From positions 1,204,720 to 1,268,719 of the forward strand of contig MNCI01005255.1 in NCBI GenBank assembly GCA_015680685.1: DNA of 64,000 nt, read 5' to 3'. Shown here piece by piece: positions 22,865 to 35,213 of the stretch; position 1 is the stretch's first letter; the number at the start of each line of letters is the position of its first letter. Made by a program: the position numbers and the translations under genes. The notes beneath the pieces are model-generated. The model was not told the DNA's origin and searched no databases. It saw only the letters and a list, made by a program, of their open reading frames with translations. Source of the DNA: Gnetum montanum. Taxonomy: Eukaryota > Streptophyta > Gnetopsida > Gnetales > Gnetaceae.

Positions 22865-23633
22865 AATCGTGATGATTGTTGTCTTCCCAACTACACTTAT
22901 GAAGCTTAATTGTATGGTTAGGTATAATTGGGGCACATGATTTTTATTATTTTATATTTTATTCATCTATGATTAATAACAAGTTGAAACTCAATTTATG
23001 AACCAATTTAACTAATATAATTGCTAATTAATAATTAACTATCCTAACATAAGTATCTAGTCCCACTTTCCATACACATCCTAAATGCGTACAACACTAC
23101 TAGGTTACCAAGCATTAGGTGTTGTTGGGATTACAAAGCATTGTAAGTTATGCTCAAAACAGTTGTACTTATGTGTTTAATTTATTTATTTTAATTAATT
23201 AATTAATTAAAGTATAGTTTATCTTAATTAATTACATCATTAATAAAAATAGTAAATGTAGAAATAAATCATTAATCTATTCCAAGTATTACAATGTTTG
23301 ATCAAAAGGCTTGTCTTTATTATCATTCACATTGGTGTGCTCAGGTACATTAGTGCTTGAATAAGGATCCATATACATCTTGACTCCTACTGTAGGCATT
23401 CAAAAAAATATTTTAACTCTCAAATGACAAAACTACAAGAGCTCTGCTACAACTATGTGATAAGACATTCCATAAACATGGCTAGTGAGCACATATTTAT
23501 AGACTTTATTGTTGAGCTACATTGACAGGGCATTGTAAACATAGCAAATTCTACATCGACATGGCTCTATTAATGGGGCAACACCACATCAATGGGAACC
23601 CATTGACATGACACTTTAACACTTCATCATACT
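22865..23633 (-). mobile_element. Family A 3' LTR of A' element, end truncated
   Basis: It aligns with other family A LTRs from GATTGTTGTCTTCCCAAC onward (TAAGTACACCC-type block, CTTGAATAAGGATCC, ATATTTATAG) and ends CACTTCATCA at 23633. The purine tract and the conserved text TACTCCCACAATTGAATAAAAAC follow. Roughly the first 75 bases of the LTR are missing; the joint with C ORF3 is near 22864. U3 has CATTGACA/TCAATGG repeats, so it is of the same type as the LTR at 10897. Confidence 0.75.
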
Positions 23634-23857
23634 CCCACAATTGAATAAAAACTTGTTCTTGAGTTCCTTTACATAATTGAAAAGGTATAGGATTATTAAT
23701 TGACTCTTAACATAACAAAACTGAGTGTCCAAGTGTTTAGATACACATCATTACAAAATTTTGTGGTGTTCATGACACAAAATTAAACACTATGATATGA
23801 CTATTCAAATTGGACACCACATCCTATGATGCTATGAAGGTGGTTGAAAAGATCAAA

Positions 23858-26660
23858 CAGTCCTAGGTAGTGGAGGCTCCTAAGGTTTTGAAGGACCTTC
23901 ACTAACTTTAGACGTGCATGGTGGCTGAGGTGGCTATGGTTGTCCTGCTATGGCTACTACCTTTGATGGAAGATGAAAGACATCTAGTAATGCCTTCATC
24001 TTCTCCTCCTTACTCTAGGGATCATTCAAAGTCCATGTAGCATCACTAATATGGGCTACAATGGGGATATCCCATAGATAGGGCAATATTGAGAATAGCT
24101 CCTTGACAATGACAAACTAGGTAGTGAATTATTTACATTTGATATCAAACACATTTACTAAATTCTACAACTCTTGCTAGTCATTCATTATTTTGGCTAG
24201 GCTCTTGGAAGTAGATATTTGATCAATGTATTTGCTCTTAAGAACCTTAAGTTTAGCATTTTCCACCATAAGCTTTTTCTTGGTGTCCTTGTGATGCTTG
24301 AACTCAGCCTCTTACAATAACTATGAGCTAGCCACTTACTTTTCCAATTCTGATTGTAGCCATTCGGTAGTCAACATAGATAGGTTTGCATACCAGAGAT
24401 TGGCAAGCTTCATATATTTAGTCATTTCCTCTATCTGCAACTCCTTTAGGTAAATTTCTACTTTATTTTATTAATCAATCCCATCAATGATGGGTTGCCA
24501 TAATTCACATCCTTGTTGAAGTTTTTGGAGGGTCTCATTTGCCTTTGCCTTTGCCACTTGAATGTGTTTTTCATTTACTTCCTTTTTTAGGCCAAATTGA
24601 TCTTTGTAGTGATACTTAAATTTCTCAAATTTGAGAGCCTCTGATTTTTAGGTGGCTACATTTATTGTAGTCTTTTGGTAAAGGACACTGACCTCCTCCA
24701 TGGAGAGGTTTCTATTCTCAACTACTAATCTTCTTAAATCTATGTTTGCTCTAGCTAGTTACACCTACTATTGATGGATAAAATTAGTCAATTTCTGTTT
24801 ATATGCATTAACATTTCACAAGTGATGGTTTTCTGTAGTTAGTTGTACATTCTCTTGGTGGATCAGATCTAAGGCCTTTTGAATTTTATGCTGGGTGGCC
24901 TCTACCAAGGATCAATAAAACATCATCATATCCATCACACCCTCAACCCCTTTCAACTTGGTGTGAATCTATTCAAGAAATTCATCTCTTATCAATGCTA
25001 GGTAGAGAAATGTAGATTTGGGCTCTTAATTCAGCAAATTTGTAGCTACGCATTCATTCAACTCCTTGGTTGTTTTGAGTTTTCCTTCCAAAATAATGTT
25101 CTTGCCCCTTGCCTCTAGTAGCTCTAACTAGGTTTTAGTTATACTATCTAGAAGATCAGAAACATTTGGAAGTGGTTGCCCAGTTCCTACCAATTGGTCC
25201 AATAGTTGTTCATGTTGTGTTGTACTTAATCTACTACTTATGATACCTACGAACATTTGCACATCTTTAAGTGTAGTGATGTCTAGTATAGATGTTGTAG
25301 GTGCATTGAGTGTTTTAACAATTCTATCAACAACCACCTCTGCTATTGTTTCTCATCCCTAGTGCCACATCACCAATATTGTTACCCCATTGTCCTTCTC
25401 CAAGCACATTGAGAAGGTTGTGGCATTCATAGAAATCTTTAGGAGTTGCAACTATTTTCAGAGAGGTACCATTACCTCTCTATCACTAGGATTCAACTTC
25501 ATAGACAACTGCATTTTTTGGGTTAAGAAAATGGATCCACCTCCTCCTATCAGACTAGCTATTCAGGCCACCTCATTTGGATGACTTATCATTGGCCAGT
25601 ACAAGGATGGGTCTTCACCACTCATGCCTACTTGTTACTCTTTCTCACTTGAGAACCATTTTTGGTATTTACACAACCGTTGGGATGTTGCAATGATGTC
25701 TGACATAATTTTTTGAGTGGTAGGTGGAAGTGATGGCTGCCACTCCTATTCTTAGATGGTTGTTATGGACATTTTTTCCTTCATCATCTCTACCCAACTA
25801 GTGGTTGGAATGCATCAAACATCATCATTAGTGTAGTAGATTATTCCTCCCCTCCGACATAGTTTTCTAATGAGGCATGAAAAGGGAAGTGCCTTCCTTC
25901 CACATTCATTCTCCTTGAACCACTTTTCTATCTCTAGATAGATTAGCTATGGAAGGTCAACCAAGAATCTTGCACTTAGAGTAGCACATGCATAGGTAGA
26001 AAAGGTAGTGATCTTGCTGGGCCTCATTGTGGGATTTAGATGAAAGGCTGCAATCTTGTAGTGGATTCTTTCTACTAGTATGAGTGCATTGTACTCCTTG
26101 TATTTGATGCCATAGCATCATTGAATCCATATCTTTTTGATGTTGGGGTCCACTTGCATTAGAATCTTGGTGAGATTTGCCCCAATTTTAGGCAACCTAA
26201 GTGCCTCTGCAATGGCTTGCGCTGAGTAGGACACTAAAATATCCTTGATTTTGACCATTGAACCAACCAACCTAATGTTCAAAAATAAAAACATCTCTCC
26301 CATATACCACTCCCTGCTAGAAGTTATAATTGGACACATGGGAGAGAGGTCTTTAATTGGTCCAATACCTCCTTAGGTGCTTGCTGCAAGAAAGAGCCAA
26401 AGTTTAACTTCTTGAGCATTATCTTCTAGACCTCTCTTAATCTAATTTGAGTTAGGTAGGCCTCCATCAAGGTCACCTCTAGGTTTACTTGTTAAGCTAG
26501 TGCCTCATCCTGGTAGGAATGTTCTGTTGTTGCTACTTGTTCTAGAGTTTGATGAATAGAATCCACTTCAGCCCCTTCCCTAAGAGGTCTCATGGCATGG
26601 ATTGTAATTGATTCTTCCTGGACTTGTTCTTGGCCCCTTCTCATTCATGGTCATTTCTCA
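23858..26660 (-). pseudogene. A' third ORF: plant-transposon-like domain plus long coiled coil
   Basis: Sense-oriented ORF between integrase and the 3' LTR. The N-terminal part (26340-26118, open) reads WYMGEMFLFLNIRLVGS...VKIKDILVSYSAQAIAEALRLP. This matches the pattern N...V.VR...V.FS..AI...LGLP of the domain found in Athila ORF3 and called a putative plant transposon protein domain. The rest, about 600 residues, is Leu/Glu/Lys-rich with heptad-like spacing and probably forms long coiled coils. It ends in a Pro-rich tail (KVSEGPSKP) before 23858. Stops and at least one shift interrupt it. Its role is unknown. A homologous coiled-coil piece is at 62870-64000. Confidence 0.65.
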
Positions 26661-27160
26661 CTTGGTTGAGACAATCCTCCTTCCTACACGTGTTTGCCTT
26701 TTGATGTCATTTGCAGTCACAACACATTCATGAATTAGTAGATATGATGTGTAACTTAAAATATTTAGATACCTTATCTCATTAATTAGTTACACTTGGC
26801 TATGGTTGGACTATGATAGATTAATTATTTTATTCTTATTTTATGAATTAATTTATATTATAAGTGTCACTGAAGCTTTTTGGAAGAGTTTAACTTTTGT
26901 AATTTTGTGTTTAAATGTTGATTTCCTAGTTAAACCTTTATGGGAGTTAGAAAAATGGTGAAATTTTTTTGTCAAAAATGGCACATTTGTGGTCCCCATG
27001 ACTAAGAGCTTATCTTCAGTAGCTACCGGTTCAAAGAACAAAGTGATTTGGATAAACAATTAGGAAGTCATGGGCTTTGGAAAGTTTTGGCCTTTGAAAA
27101 TTACAAAAACTCCCTTGGCACTTGTGAGAAAATGTGAAAATTTGTAAGGGGGTTCATGCA

Positions 27161-27255
27161 TATTTATAGTATTTTTTCATTGCATAAATGGGGCTATGTA
27201 TATGGGGCCTTGTATATGCATGTGCTCCATCAACAGGGCCCCATTTATGGGGTCC
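27161..27255 (-). promoter_or_regulatory. Possible internal promoter upstream of A' ORF3
   Basis: On the minus strand, CCCCATAAATGGGGCC, GGCCCCATATACATAGCCCC and related short palindromic blocks (27255-27183) lead to CTATAAATATGC (27170-27159). The arrangement mirrors the U3 of the LTR at 10897 (GGCCCCGTATATGTGGCCCC, then a TATA box). It lies about 500 bases upstream of ORF3. It may drive that ORF separately, or be a captured U3 piece. This is inference from layout only. Confidence 0.4.
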
Positions 27256-28842
27256 ATAAACAAAATTTTCAAACTTGAATAGTTCGAAAAATACAAGGAA
27301 TTTATGAATGAATTTGGGGTGTATGGAGTCCCATAAAAGCCACGAATATGATGGAATCATTGAAGAGGGTCTTGGAAAGCTAAAAAATTTAAAAATTTGA
27401 TGGAGAATGTGTGAATTAAAGAAAATATATAAAGGAGCACACAGTCAAATGTAGAAGATGGATGTATGAAAGATTTTGATTACAATAATATCTAAGGATA
27501 AGGTGCTTAACGAATCCAACCAAGAGATATGCAAGTGGGTCCTTCCCATAATAGGCACATGCCCTATTTGCCATTGCATAACCTCAACCTAAGGAGTCTA
27601 TGGGTGCCATAGGTGATTAATGGTTGATGAAAGTGAAGGACCAAAACTCAGAAGATTCTACCAAAGAATTCAAGTATGTTAGAAAAAGATACTGAATCAA
27701 GAACATGGACACTAGTAGTAAGGTGAGTCATGGTAGCATGGACAAATGATGAAGGATGTGAAATGGAGTTCCAAATTGAGGTCATAAGAAGTCCCTTATG
27801 GATTTATGTTTAAATTACCTAAGAAGATTCATTCTTAATCTAGACAAAAACCAATTTCTTTTAGTGACTTTGCATCATCATTTCAAGACTAATCCACCTC
27901 CCTGAGACACAAAAGTACTTCCATAGAACAACCACTATTTCTTAAAGAGAAAGTAGGAAGTAAGAGAGGACCTTAGTTAGAGGGGACCCTTATGCACGGG
28001 TAACATGTCTTTATAGTCCCATAACTAGTGCTTGTAGCACATTTATTTATCTAAGGAGTGTGTTTTTAATTTACATCATATTTTATTTTATTTTATTCTC
28101 TTTCTTTCCTTTTGGATGGGAACCACACCATGCAAAGACTTATTCAACTTCCTATTATTGGTCAACATGGAATAGTAAGAAATCCATAAAAACACACATA
28201 CACCAAGTAAGTGGAAGAGTACAAAGAGTATTGAGTTCCCTTTAAGTCACACCATGTTTAAACCTTTGAATCCTTCATAATTCTAGAAATAACCAAGTTC
28301 ACAAATTTATTAAAAGTTTATTTAATGCAAGGGATCTTAAATTCCCAAAATGAGAAATACCATAGATTTTGTGGATGGGTGGATGACGTGGACTCACTAC
28401 CTATTTTATGAGAAAGAAACCATATCTTAGCCATCAATACAAAAATTCAAAAATAGAAACCAGACATTAGTAAACAAAACATTAAGCACAAACCACCATT
28501 ACCAACAACTACAACACCACTGTGTCCTATTGGCACAAAGCATGTTTATTAACAAAAATCAGAAAATCACTTTAAAATAAAGTAAAATATATAAAAAAAT
28601 GTAAAATATTTAAGAAATATTTAAATATATTAATGAAGATGTAAAACAAAAAATGGTGTAAAATAAGAGAAATTTTTAAAATATAAAAATATAAAAACTA
28701 AGGAGCCATGTATGTGATTAACATGGATGGCCATCTCCCCCATGACTAAGTTAAAAAAAGGAGATTGAAAAATTGAGTAGAGTTATCCATTCATTGAGGT
28801 ATTTTTTGCACTGGCTTGCTTGGGCTCATGGAAAAGCCTTAT
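27256..28842 (-). mobile_element. A' non-coding spacer between integrase and ORF3
   Basis: No gene seen. Blocks match the nested A element at 51850-53290: CCATCTCCCCCATGACT (28728 and 53250), the text around CAGTGGGTCCT(T)CCC (27540 and 52070), and GGTCCCCATGACTAA. The spacer therefore belongs to family A and is retained even in the copy that lost pol. Confidence 0.7.
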
Positions 28843-29790
28843 CTATTGGATGTTGATCAACTGCTTCTTTTTTTGGCTTCCAAGTTTATATATGGTCATG
28901 GTCCTAGAAGGAAAGGTTTCATCAATTATATAAGGTCCATCCCACAATGTTTGGAATTTCGATTTTTTGAGGAACATGTGTGGGGTTCCAATAAAGAACC
29001 TTATCTCTTGGCTGAAATTTTTCTTTTTGTATTCTAACATCATGACATTGTTTATTGAATTCCTTGTGCACTTTATTCAAGGATAGGATCACTAATCAAT
29101 TTTCATATAGCACATTCAAGTTGATTAATCTCTCTTTTTGTGCTAGACTTACGTTAAGGTCTAGGTCATAGGCTATTGAAAATGTATGGAGCTTGAATTG
29201 AATTGGGAGCATTGGAAGTTTTTTGTACACCAACTCATAGGGAGAGTAGCCAATAGGGAGTTTCCATGTTGAATGATATTCCCAAAGGGCATCGTTTAAT
29301 TTTGTGCTCCATTCTCTCCTATATTTTCTAGTAGTTCTTATTAGAATCTTTGTAATCTCTTTGTTAGTCACCTTTGCATGACCATTGGCTTGGGGGTGAT
29401 AGGGTGTTGTTAATTTATGTTCAACTCCCAAGTGTTGCATGAGTTTTTGAAAAGTAACACTTGTAAAATGGATTTCATTATTAGAAATTAGTGCACATGG
29501 CATTCTAAACCTATTCACAACATTTTCTTATAAAAATAGAGCAATAGTACATGATGTACAGTTGGTGATGGCTACTACTTCTATTCATTTGGTATAGTAA
29601 TCAATGGCAACAATTATATATGTCTTTTCATTGAACATGGGTGTGATGGAACCCATGAAATCTATGCCCCATATGTCAAAGGGTTCCAATGGTTGAATCC
29701 ACTATTGAAGATCCTCCATTTGTATGGTCATCCCACCATCTCATTGATAATGCTTACAAGATCAAACAAACTAGTGGGCATCCCTGAAGA
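28843..29790 (-). pseudogene. A' integrase
   Basis: The core domain reads FDIWGIDFMGSI with the first catalytic Asp (29690-29655), then a region around IIVAIDYYTK, then a 140-codon open stretch (29518-29096). That stretch holds ALISNNEIHFTS (second catalytic Asp replaced by Asn), HHPQANGHAKVTNKEI-type text with the catalytic Glu in the context N-K-E-I, and WEYHSTWKLPIGYSPYELVY. The C-terminal piece (29043-28843) contains FQPRDKVLYW-like and WDGPYIIDE motifs. It would insert the cDNA into the genome. Stops and a lost catalytic residue make it inactive. Confidence 0.8.
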
Positions 29791-31640
29791 TTATGGGCCA
29801 ATAGTATCCTACTATTAGGATTTTTCTAATCATGCATCTTCTTGCATAGTAGCCTCTACAAGGACCCTCATGAGCATCTTAGAGAATGCATAGTTGATTA
29901 GCATCAGGTACACACCAATGAACTAGGCCATTGGTGCACACCTTATAAAGGTGTTAGTTGATTTCCATAGAGTGCTTAGCTCAATGAAGAAATTGTTATT
30001 TCTTCCTATAGTCTAGATCTTGTGGCATCTCCTAAGTGAGAAGATAAGTGATGATGCCATCATATAATTTTGGTTTTGTCGGCACTTGTTCATTTATTAC
30101 ACCAACAAAGAGAAGTTCATAAGAAAATTGGTTAAAGAATAGGCTCTCTTTTTCTTTTCCATCTCATCATAATTGAGATAAGTGATCAAAGACCACATTC
30201 TCAGTCTCCTTTCAATCTACCATTATAAAATCAAATTCTTGCAAGATCACTAACCATTGTATGACATAAGGGCTCACCATTGGCTTGTTTATGAGGAAGC
30301 CAATGGCACTATGATTAGTGTGCAGAAACACTATATATCCAAGCACATAGCACTTGAACTTATCTAGAACATACACCATTATCATCATTTCTTTCTTTAT
30401 GGTGGTGTAGTTCAATTGTGCACCCATAATGCTTCAACTTGCACAGTGAATGTAATATGGACATTTCTTATCATCCAACTACATAAGCATGACTCCCAAG
30501 GTGTAATTAGATGCATATATCATTATATGAAATGTTATGGACCAATTAGGTGCTCGTAGAATTGGAGTCTCTACGAGCTTTTACTTGAGGCTTTGGAATG
30601 CATTTGCACATTCCTTGGTCCAAGTGAATGGAGCATCTTTCTTCATTAGCTTGATCAATGACTTTGCAATCTTAGAGAAATTCTCTATCAATCACCATTA
30701 GGAGCTAGTGTGTTCAATGAATGACTAAACATCTTTGATGATTTCTAGTTGGTGGATGATTCCTTAGATGACCCTTATATTTTTGGGGTCTACCTCGATC
30801 CCTTCCTGTGAAATTTTGTGCCCCAATACAATGCACTCTTGGAACATGAGATGGCTCTTTTTCTAATTAAGCCATAGATTTATTTTCACACATATTTTGA
30901 GTACTTGATCAAGGCGATCCAAGACTTGTTCAAATGTAGTGCCATAAGTGGAGAAGTCATTTGTAAAGACTTTCACTTCACTAAATATTTGCTATTGAAA
31001 GATGCTTAAGAATAGATGTTGGAAAGTGATAGGAGCATTGGATAGACCAAAAGACATCTTATGATATGCAAAGGTTCCCTAGGGACTTGTGAATAGTATT
31101 TTGCCTTAGTCTTTTGATGCAATATGGATTTCGTTATAGCCACTATAAAGATCTAGAAAACTTTAATAGTAATGCCTAGATATGATGTCTAACACCTAAT
31201 TAATGAATGACAATGGAAAATGATCTTTGAATGTTTCCAGGTTTAATAGCTTGAAGTCAATACAAACCCTCCTTTTGCCACCTGTCTTTGGCACTATCAT
31301 GAGTGGACTAACCTACTTGCTATCCACAATGGGATAGATGAACCCTACCTTAAGAAGTTGCTCAATATCCTCTTTCATGATTTGCTTCAATTTTGGATTC
31401 AACTATCATTATGGTTGCCTCGACTTCATGGATGGATTAGCATAAATGTGGTGCTAGCATATCCATGGATCAATTCTAGTGAGTTCAAGATATGACCAAG
31501 TAAAGGCTATTGGTCATCTATTGATCACTTTCAAAAGTTTTTTTTCTTCTCAGGAGTAAGTTTGACATTAAGTATGACCAACTTACCATTTTTAAAGAAC
31601 GCATATTCTAGGCTGGCAAGTAGAGTTTTCAACTCTAGGG
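29791..31640 (-). pseudogene. A' reverse transcriptase, RNase H and integrase N-terminus
   Basis: RT motifs appear in order on the minus strand: KVGFIYPIVDSK, VSPLMIVPKTGGKRRVCIDF (31330-31270), SFLDLYSGYNEI with a catalytic Asp, MSFGLSNAPITFQ, FTNDFSTYGTTF in place of the Y/F-x-DD box (first Asp replaced), LGHKISQEGIEVD and FSKIAKSLIKLMKKDAPFTW (to about 30620). RNase H follows, with the open piece 30427-30212 (GAQLNYTTIKKEM, HTNHSAIGFLINKP, LQEFDF). The integrase Zn region (29950-29790) is barely readable. The blocks favour an Athila-type polymerase distinct from family C. Confidence 0.75.
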
Positions 31641-31699
31641 ACTCTTGGTTAAAATTCTTAGGGATCTCCAATTATCCCCAATTGGTATCATCATTTTCA

Positions 31700-32480
31700 T
31701 TATCAGAGAGTTGGTGATGAACTTGCTCTAGTTCATCCATGCCTATGACATAAGCACATGTTATACTCTTAGTATCTTCCATGCATATTGTGTTGCTATT
31801 AGAATCAATAGTTAGTCACTGGGTGTTCAATTGTTTTGTGACTACTATGTATAGACACCTTTGAATATCTGCTTCATGTGCACACTGCCTGCATATGGAA
31901 ATATATGCTTGTTTCATAGACCAGAGTTTCTACATGCAATTGCACCATGTATCACTATACATGATGCATGGAACTCACTTCTGCTTAATCTTTCCAAATG
32001 CATTTTCTTTAGATATCTTAACGTAAAGATCTATGATGCTTATTCTTGCATTAATAGTGCTTAGCCATGCCATTCCCACAATGATTGGAAAGTCCCCTTT
32101 GTAGTTCTTAACCTTGATCACTAGGAAATTAGTGGGATAAGATCACTCACAAACAATGGTCACAATGTCTTCTAATAGCCCTAATGAAATAGTAATGGAC
32201 TGATTTACCAATTCCAATTGGATATTTCTCTTCTTAAGAGGTGGTAGGTTTCAAGTAGTATACATCTCATGAAAAATCAAGTTCACACTAGAACTTAAAT
32301 CAAGAAGAGCTTTACATGGTTTATTTTTAGCAATATGCAAATAGTAAGAGGACTCCAGAATTAGCTAATTTCCTGGGAAAGTTGCCAACCTAAATCAAAT
32401 TAGATACAACTTGAGTGAGCATAATAGTATGGAATTTCGATGGCATTTGGCTTGAAGGGTTCCCAATGGAATGGTTTGTA
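31700..32480 (-). pseudogene. A' retropepsin
   Basis: The active-site region reads ALLDLSSSVNLIFHEMY (about 32310-32260; the usual DLGSS or DSGS loop has lost Gly), then NIQLELVNQSITISLGLLEDIVTIV, and further down FPIIVGMAWLSTINARI. The same order occurs in the proteases at 14441 and 53490. Stops interrupt it. Confidence 0.75.
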
Positions 32481-33213
32481 GAGGATAAGGTAGGAGTAAG
32501 ATGACTAGCTACCTAAGTCTGGGAGGGCTTACTAGGGCTATTAATTCAGAAAAATGATCTTTTACGAGCATGAGGTTCTGAACTAGTCAGTTGATAAACC
32601 AGTTATAGATTGATGGCCCTGGTAGCATTATGTTGTTGTAGCTAGTCTAGAAGTTCACCCTACATGGATGGAGCATGTAGTAGCTGCATTGAGAGTGGAG
32701 GAATAGGTGCAGAAATAGGAGGATGATAAGTATGGAATGTGGTATCCCTCCTAGAATGTAGAGAATGAGTTCTATAGTATTCAGGAGGATAGTAGTGATG
32801 TTGGAAAGGAGAAACATGACTTGAAGAGTCATGTGGAGATAGGGGTTGCTAAACATAATACCCATATGGATCTAGTTGTTTATAAGGGTACTATTGCCTT
32901 AGCAGTGGCATCCCCCACAATTGTGTTTGGTGCTACTATTTCTATTACTCATACAGTTGCAGTGAAGTTCCAATTGGATAATATTGTTATTGCTGATGGA
33001 ACTACTTGGGATTACCTTGAGGATAAGGTAATCTTTTGGGTGTTTATCATTTTGCTAGTTGTGGATTTATAGCATACATCCCAGACTCTTGTATGTGTGA
33101 CATGATGGGATGACATCCCTTAGGATATTCATATTAGTAGATGTCACACCCACCATCATCATCTAATTTAGTTTTTGTAGCTTCGTCTACTACAACAATC
33201 TTGTCCTTACCCC
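32481..33213 (-). pseudogene. A' gag C-terminal piece, cut at the joint with B
   Basis: The minus-strand Pro/Gln-rich gag tail and the nucleocapsid region (C...C near 33140-33110, then SHIQESGMYA-like text and PQGNP) match 54455-54800. At about 33213 the sequence switches, mid-frame, into the integrase C-terminus of element B. The rest of gag, the primer site and the 5' LTR of A' are missing. The joint has no LTR end or obvious duplication, so it is probably a deletion or recombination joint. Confidence 0.7.
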
Positions 33214-34070
33214 CCTGTTGCCTTGAGAACTAAATCTCCTTTCTCGATCGGTTGTCGATGCAGGTTATGCTGATGCTTTTGTCTCTGTTTGTCCTGATAT
33301 CTCTCGATGGTGTTGAGCATCCAGATGCATTTCTCCTCCACCAAGTCTAAATCCACGATTCTAGACTCATTGTGTTGAGTCTCATTTATAACCATATATA
33401 GGACCATTTGCAATGAGGGAACCTATAATTCCAAGGGCAACACAACTTCTGATCCATAGACCACGCTAGAGGGCATCCTATCTGTAGCTACTCTGCACGT
33501 CATATGATACGCCCATAGCACATAGAGGATTTTTTCATGCCACCGCTTCTTATTATTGTCGAGCATTTTCTTGAGTAAATTGATGATCACCTTGTTTGTT
33601 TCCTTTGCTTGACCATTTGCTTGTGGGTAATAAGGTGAAGAAAAAGATTACCTAATACCAAGGTTACTGCAAAAAGATTTAGTTTCTGTGCTACTAAATT
33701 GTGGTCCATTGTTAGTCACAATAGTCGTAGGGAGTCCAAATCTGGTTACAATATTATCTAAGATGAAATGGAAAACCTGTCGAGATGTAATCTTTCGTAG
33801 GGGGATAGCCTCAACCGACTTTGTAAAATACTCAGTGGCAGTGATAATGAAGCTATGACCTGCGGAAGATTTAGGCAAGATGGGGCCTATGATGTCCAGT
33901 CCCCATCGTTGGAATGGCCAAGTGATTTGGGTAGTGTGTAGCTCAGTTGGGGGCACGTGTATTAGATTTGCGTAATGCTAGCATGTGTCACATGTCTTAA
34001 CCTTGGCAAGGTAGTATTTTTCCATGTACGACCAATAATACCCTAAGCGTCTGATTTTAGCAGTCATTGC
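33214..34070 (-). pseudogene. Element B integrase (Tat lineage)
   Basis: Catalytic core: WPFQRWGLDIIGPILPKS with the first Asp (33925-33875), TRFGLPTTIVTNNGPQFSS with the second position Asp replaced by Asn (33755-33700), and YYPQANGQAKETNKVII with the catalytic Glu (33640-33590), followed by WHEKILYVLWAYH. The upstream zinc-binding part (CDTC near 33990) is partly readable. The last segment (33413-33214) is IVDLDLVEEKCIWMLNTIERYQDKQRQ. The 3' end, polypurine tract and 3' LTR are lost at the 33213 joint. Stops are mostly TAG or TGA. Confidence 0.85.
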
Positions 34071-35213
34071 TCACGGGGCTATGTGTCCTCCGCATAGCCC
34101 TTCATGGACTTTGTTAACTATTCGTTGTGCTTGGTCACTATTAATGCAAGTAAGAAATACCCCATCGAAGAAGCATCTACAGAGAGTACTATCTCCAAGG
34201 ATGACGTATTGCCTGGCACATTTGCGCACTGCATCTTTTTGCGCATGTGTTAGCTCGTGTGGTGGTTCGCCATGCAGAAGGTAAGTTTTAATGCTGTCAT
34301 ACCATTCTGATGTTCCTTCCACGTTTAATGAGGAAATTTGCATCACTTGAATGATAGGATCTGTACATTCTATCATTAAAGTAGGCCAAGTGGCAAACAA
34401 ATGTGGTGGCACGTTTAGTGCTAGTGTTGCCAGTGCATCGGCGACAATGTTTTTGTTGCACGGCACGTGTTGAGCATCGGTTGTCACGAATTGCTTTAGG
34501 AGATCTTTAGCCATATCATAGTAGGGTTGTAGGTGTATAGCCTTGTAGGCGTAGACTCCTATGATATGATTGATTACTAGCATCGAATCACCTCGGATTG
34601 CCAGGTGTCGAACGTCAAGTTCCCTGGCTATCAACAATTCCCTGAGGAGCCCCTCATACTTTTCCATGTTTTTCGTACAAGGGAAGGTCAAGCGGTAAGC
34701 CGATGGATGCACATCCTTAGGAGAAATCATAATAACGGTGGAGGCACTACCGCCTCTAGTGGTTGAAGCTCCATCAAAATATAACGTCGCTTCAAGGCCT
34801 GTTGATATAGGGCTTAAACTATGTACATGTTCATTTAGGAATTCTGGCTCTATTGTAGCTTGATCATTAACCAGCGATGTTGCTAATTGGTCAGCTATGG
34901 CCTGGCCTTTGGTGGATGACTGGCCAACATAATGTAAATCGAACTCAGCTATGATAGCTTTCCAGCGAGCTATCCTACTACTTTCATACAAATTGTTGGA
35001 GATAGCCCGCAGAACGTTATTTTTACAAATTATGATGACCTGACTGTGGAAAAGATAATGCCTACATTTTTTAAGTGCGAAAACTAATGCCAAACAGTTA
35101 CGCTCCACTTCGTTGTACCTTGTTTCGTACGCAAATAAAGCATGACTAAGGTAATAGATAGGTGCTTCTAACCCATCATTCCTTTTTTGGCAAAGTAACG
35201 TAGCTATAGACAA
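34071..35213 (-). CDS. Element B RNase H plus second (archaeal-type) RNase H
   Basis: A 380-codon open stretch within the pol frame, the longest in the window. The first RNase H includes APIYYLSHALFAYETRYNEVE and FHSQVIIICKNNVLRAI, and ends FDLHYVGQ...KGQAIADQLA. The second begins ATLYFDGASTTRGGSAS and continues KNMEKYEGLLRELLIARELD, RGDSMLVINHIIGV and CNKNIVADALATLA, with Asp, Glu, Asp and Asp at the positions expected for catalysis. Two RNase H domains in tandem are a hallmark of the Tat lineage of Ty3/gypsy elements. The end overlaps the start of integrase (CGGHIAP). It is part of a polyprotein, not a free gene, and is open by chance of decay. Confidence 0.85.
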   Translation of the reverse strand: MSIATLLCQKRNDGLEAPIYYLSHALFAYETRYNEVERNCLALVFALKKCRHYLFHSQVIIICKNNVLRAISNNLYESSRIARWKAIIAEFDLHYVGQSSTKGQAIADQLATSLVNDQATIEPEFLNEHVHSLSPISTGLEATLYFDGASTTRGGSASTVIMISPKDVHPSAYRLTFPCTKNMEKYEGLLRELLIARELDVRHLAIRGDSMLVINHIIGVYAYKAIHLQPYYDMAKDLLKQFVTTDAQHVPCNKNIVADALATLALNVPPHLFATWPTLMIECTDPIIQVMQISSLNVEGTSEWYDSIKTYLLHGEPPHELTHAQKDAVRKCARQYVILGDSTLCRCFFDGVFLTCINSDQAQRIVNKVHEGLCGGHIAP

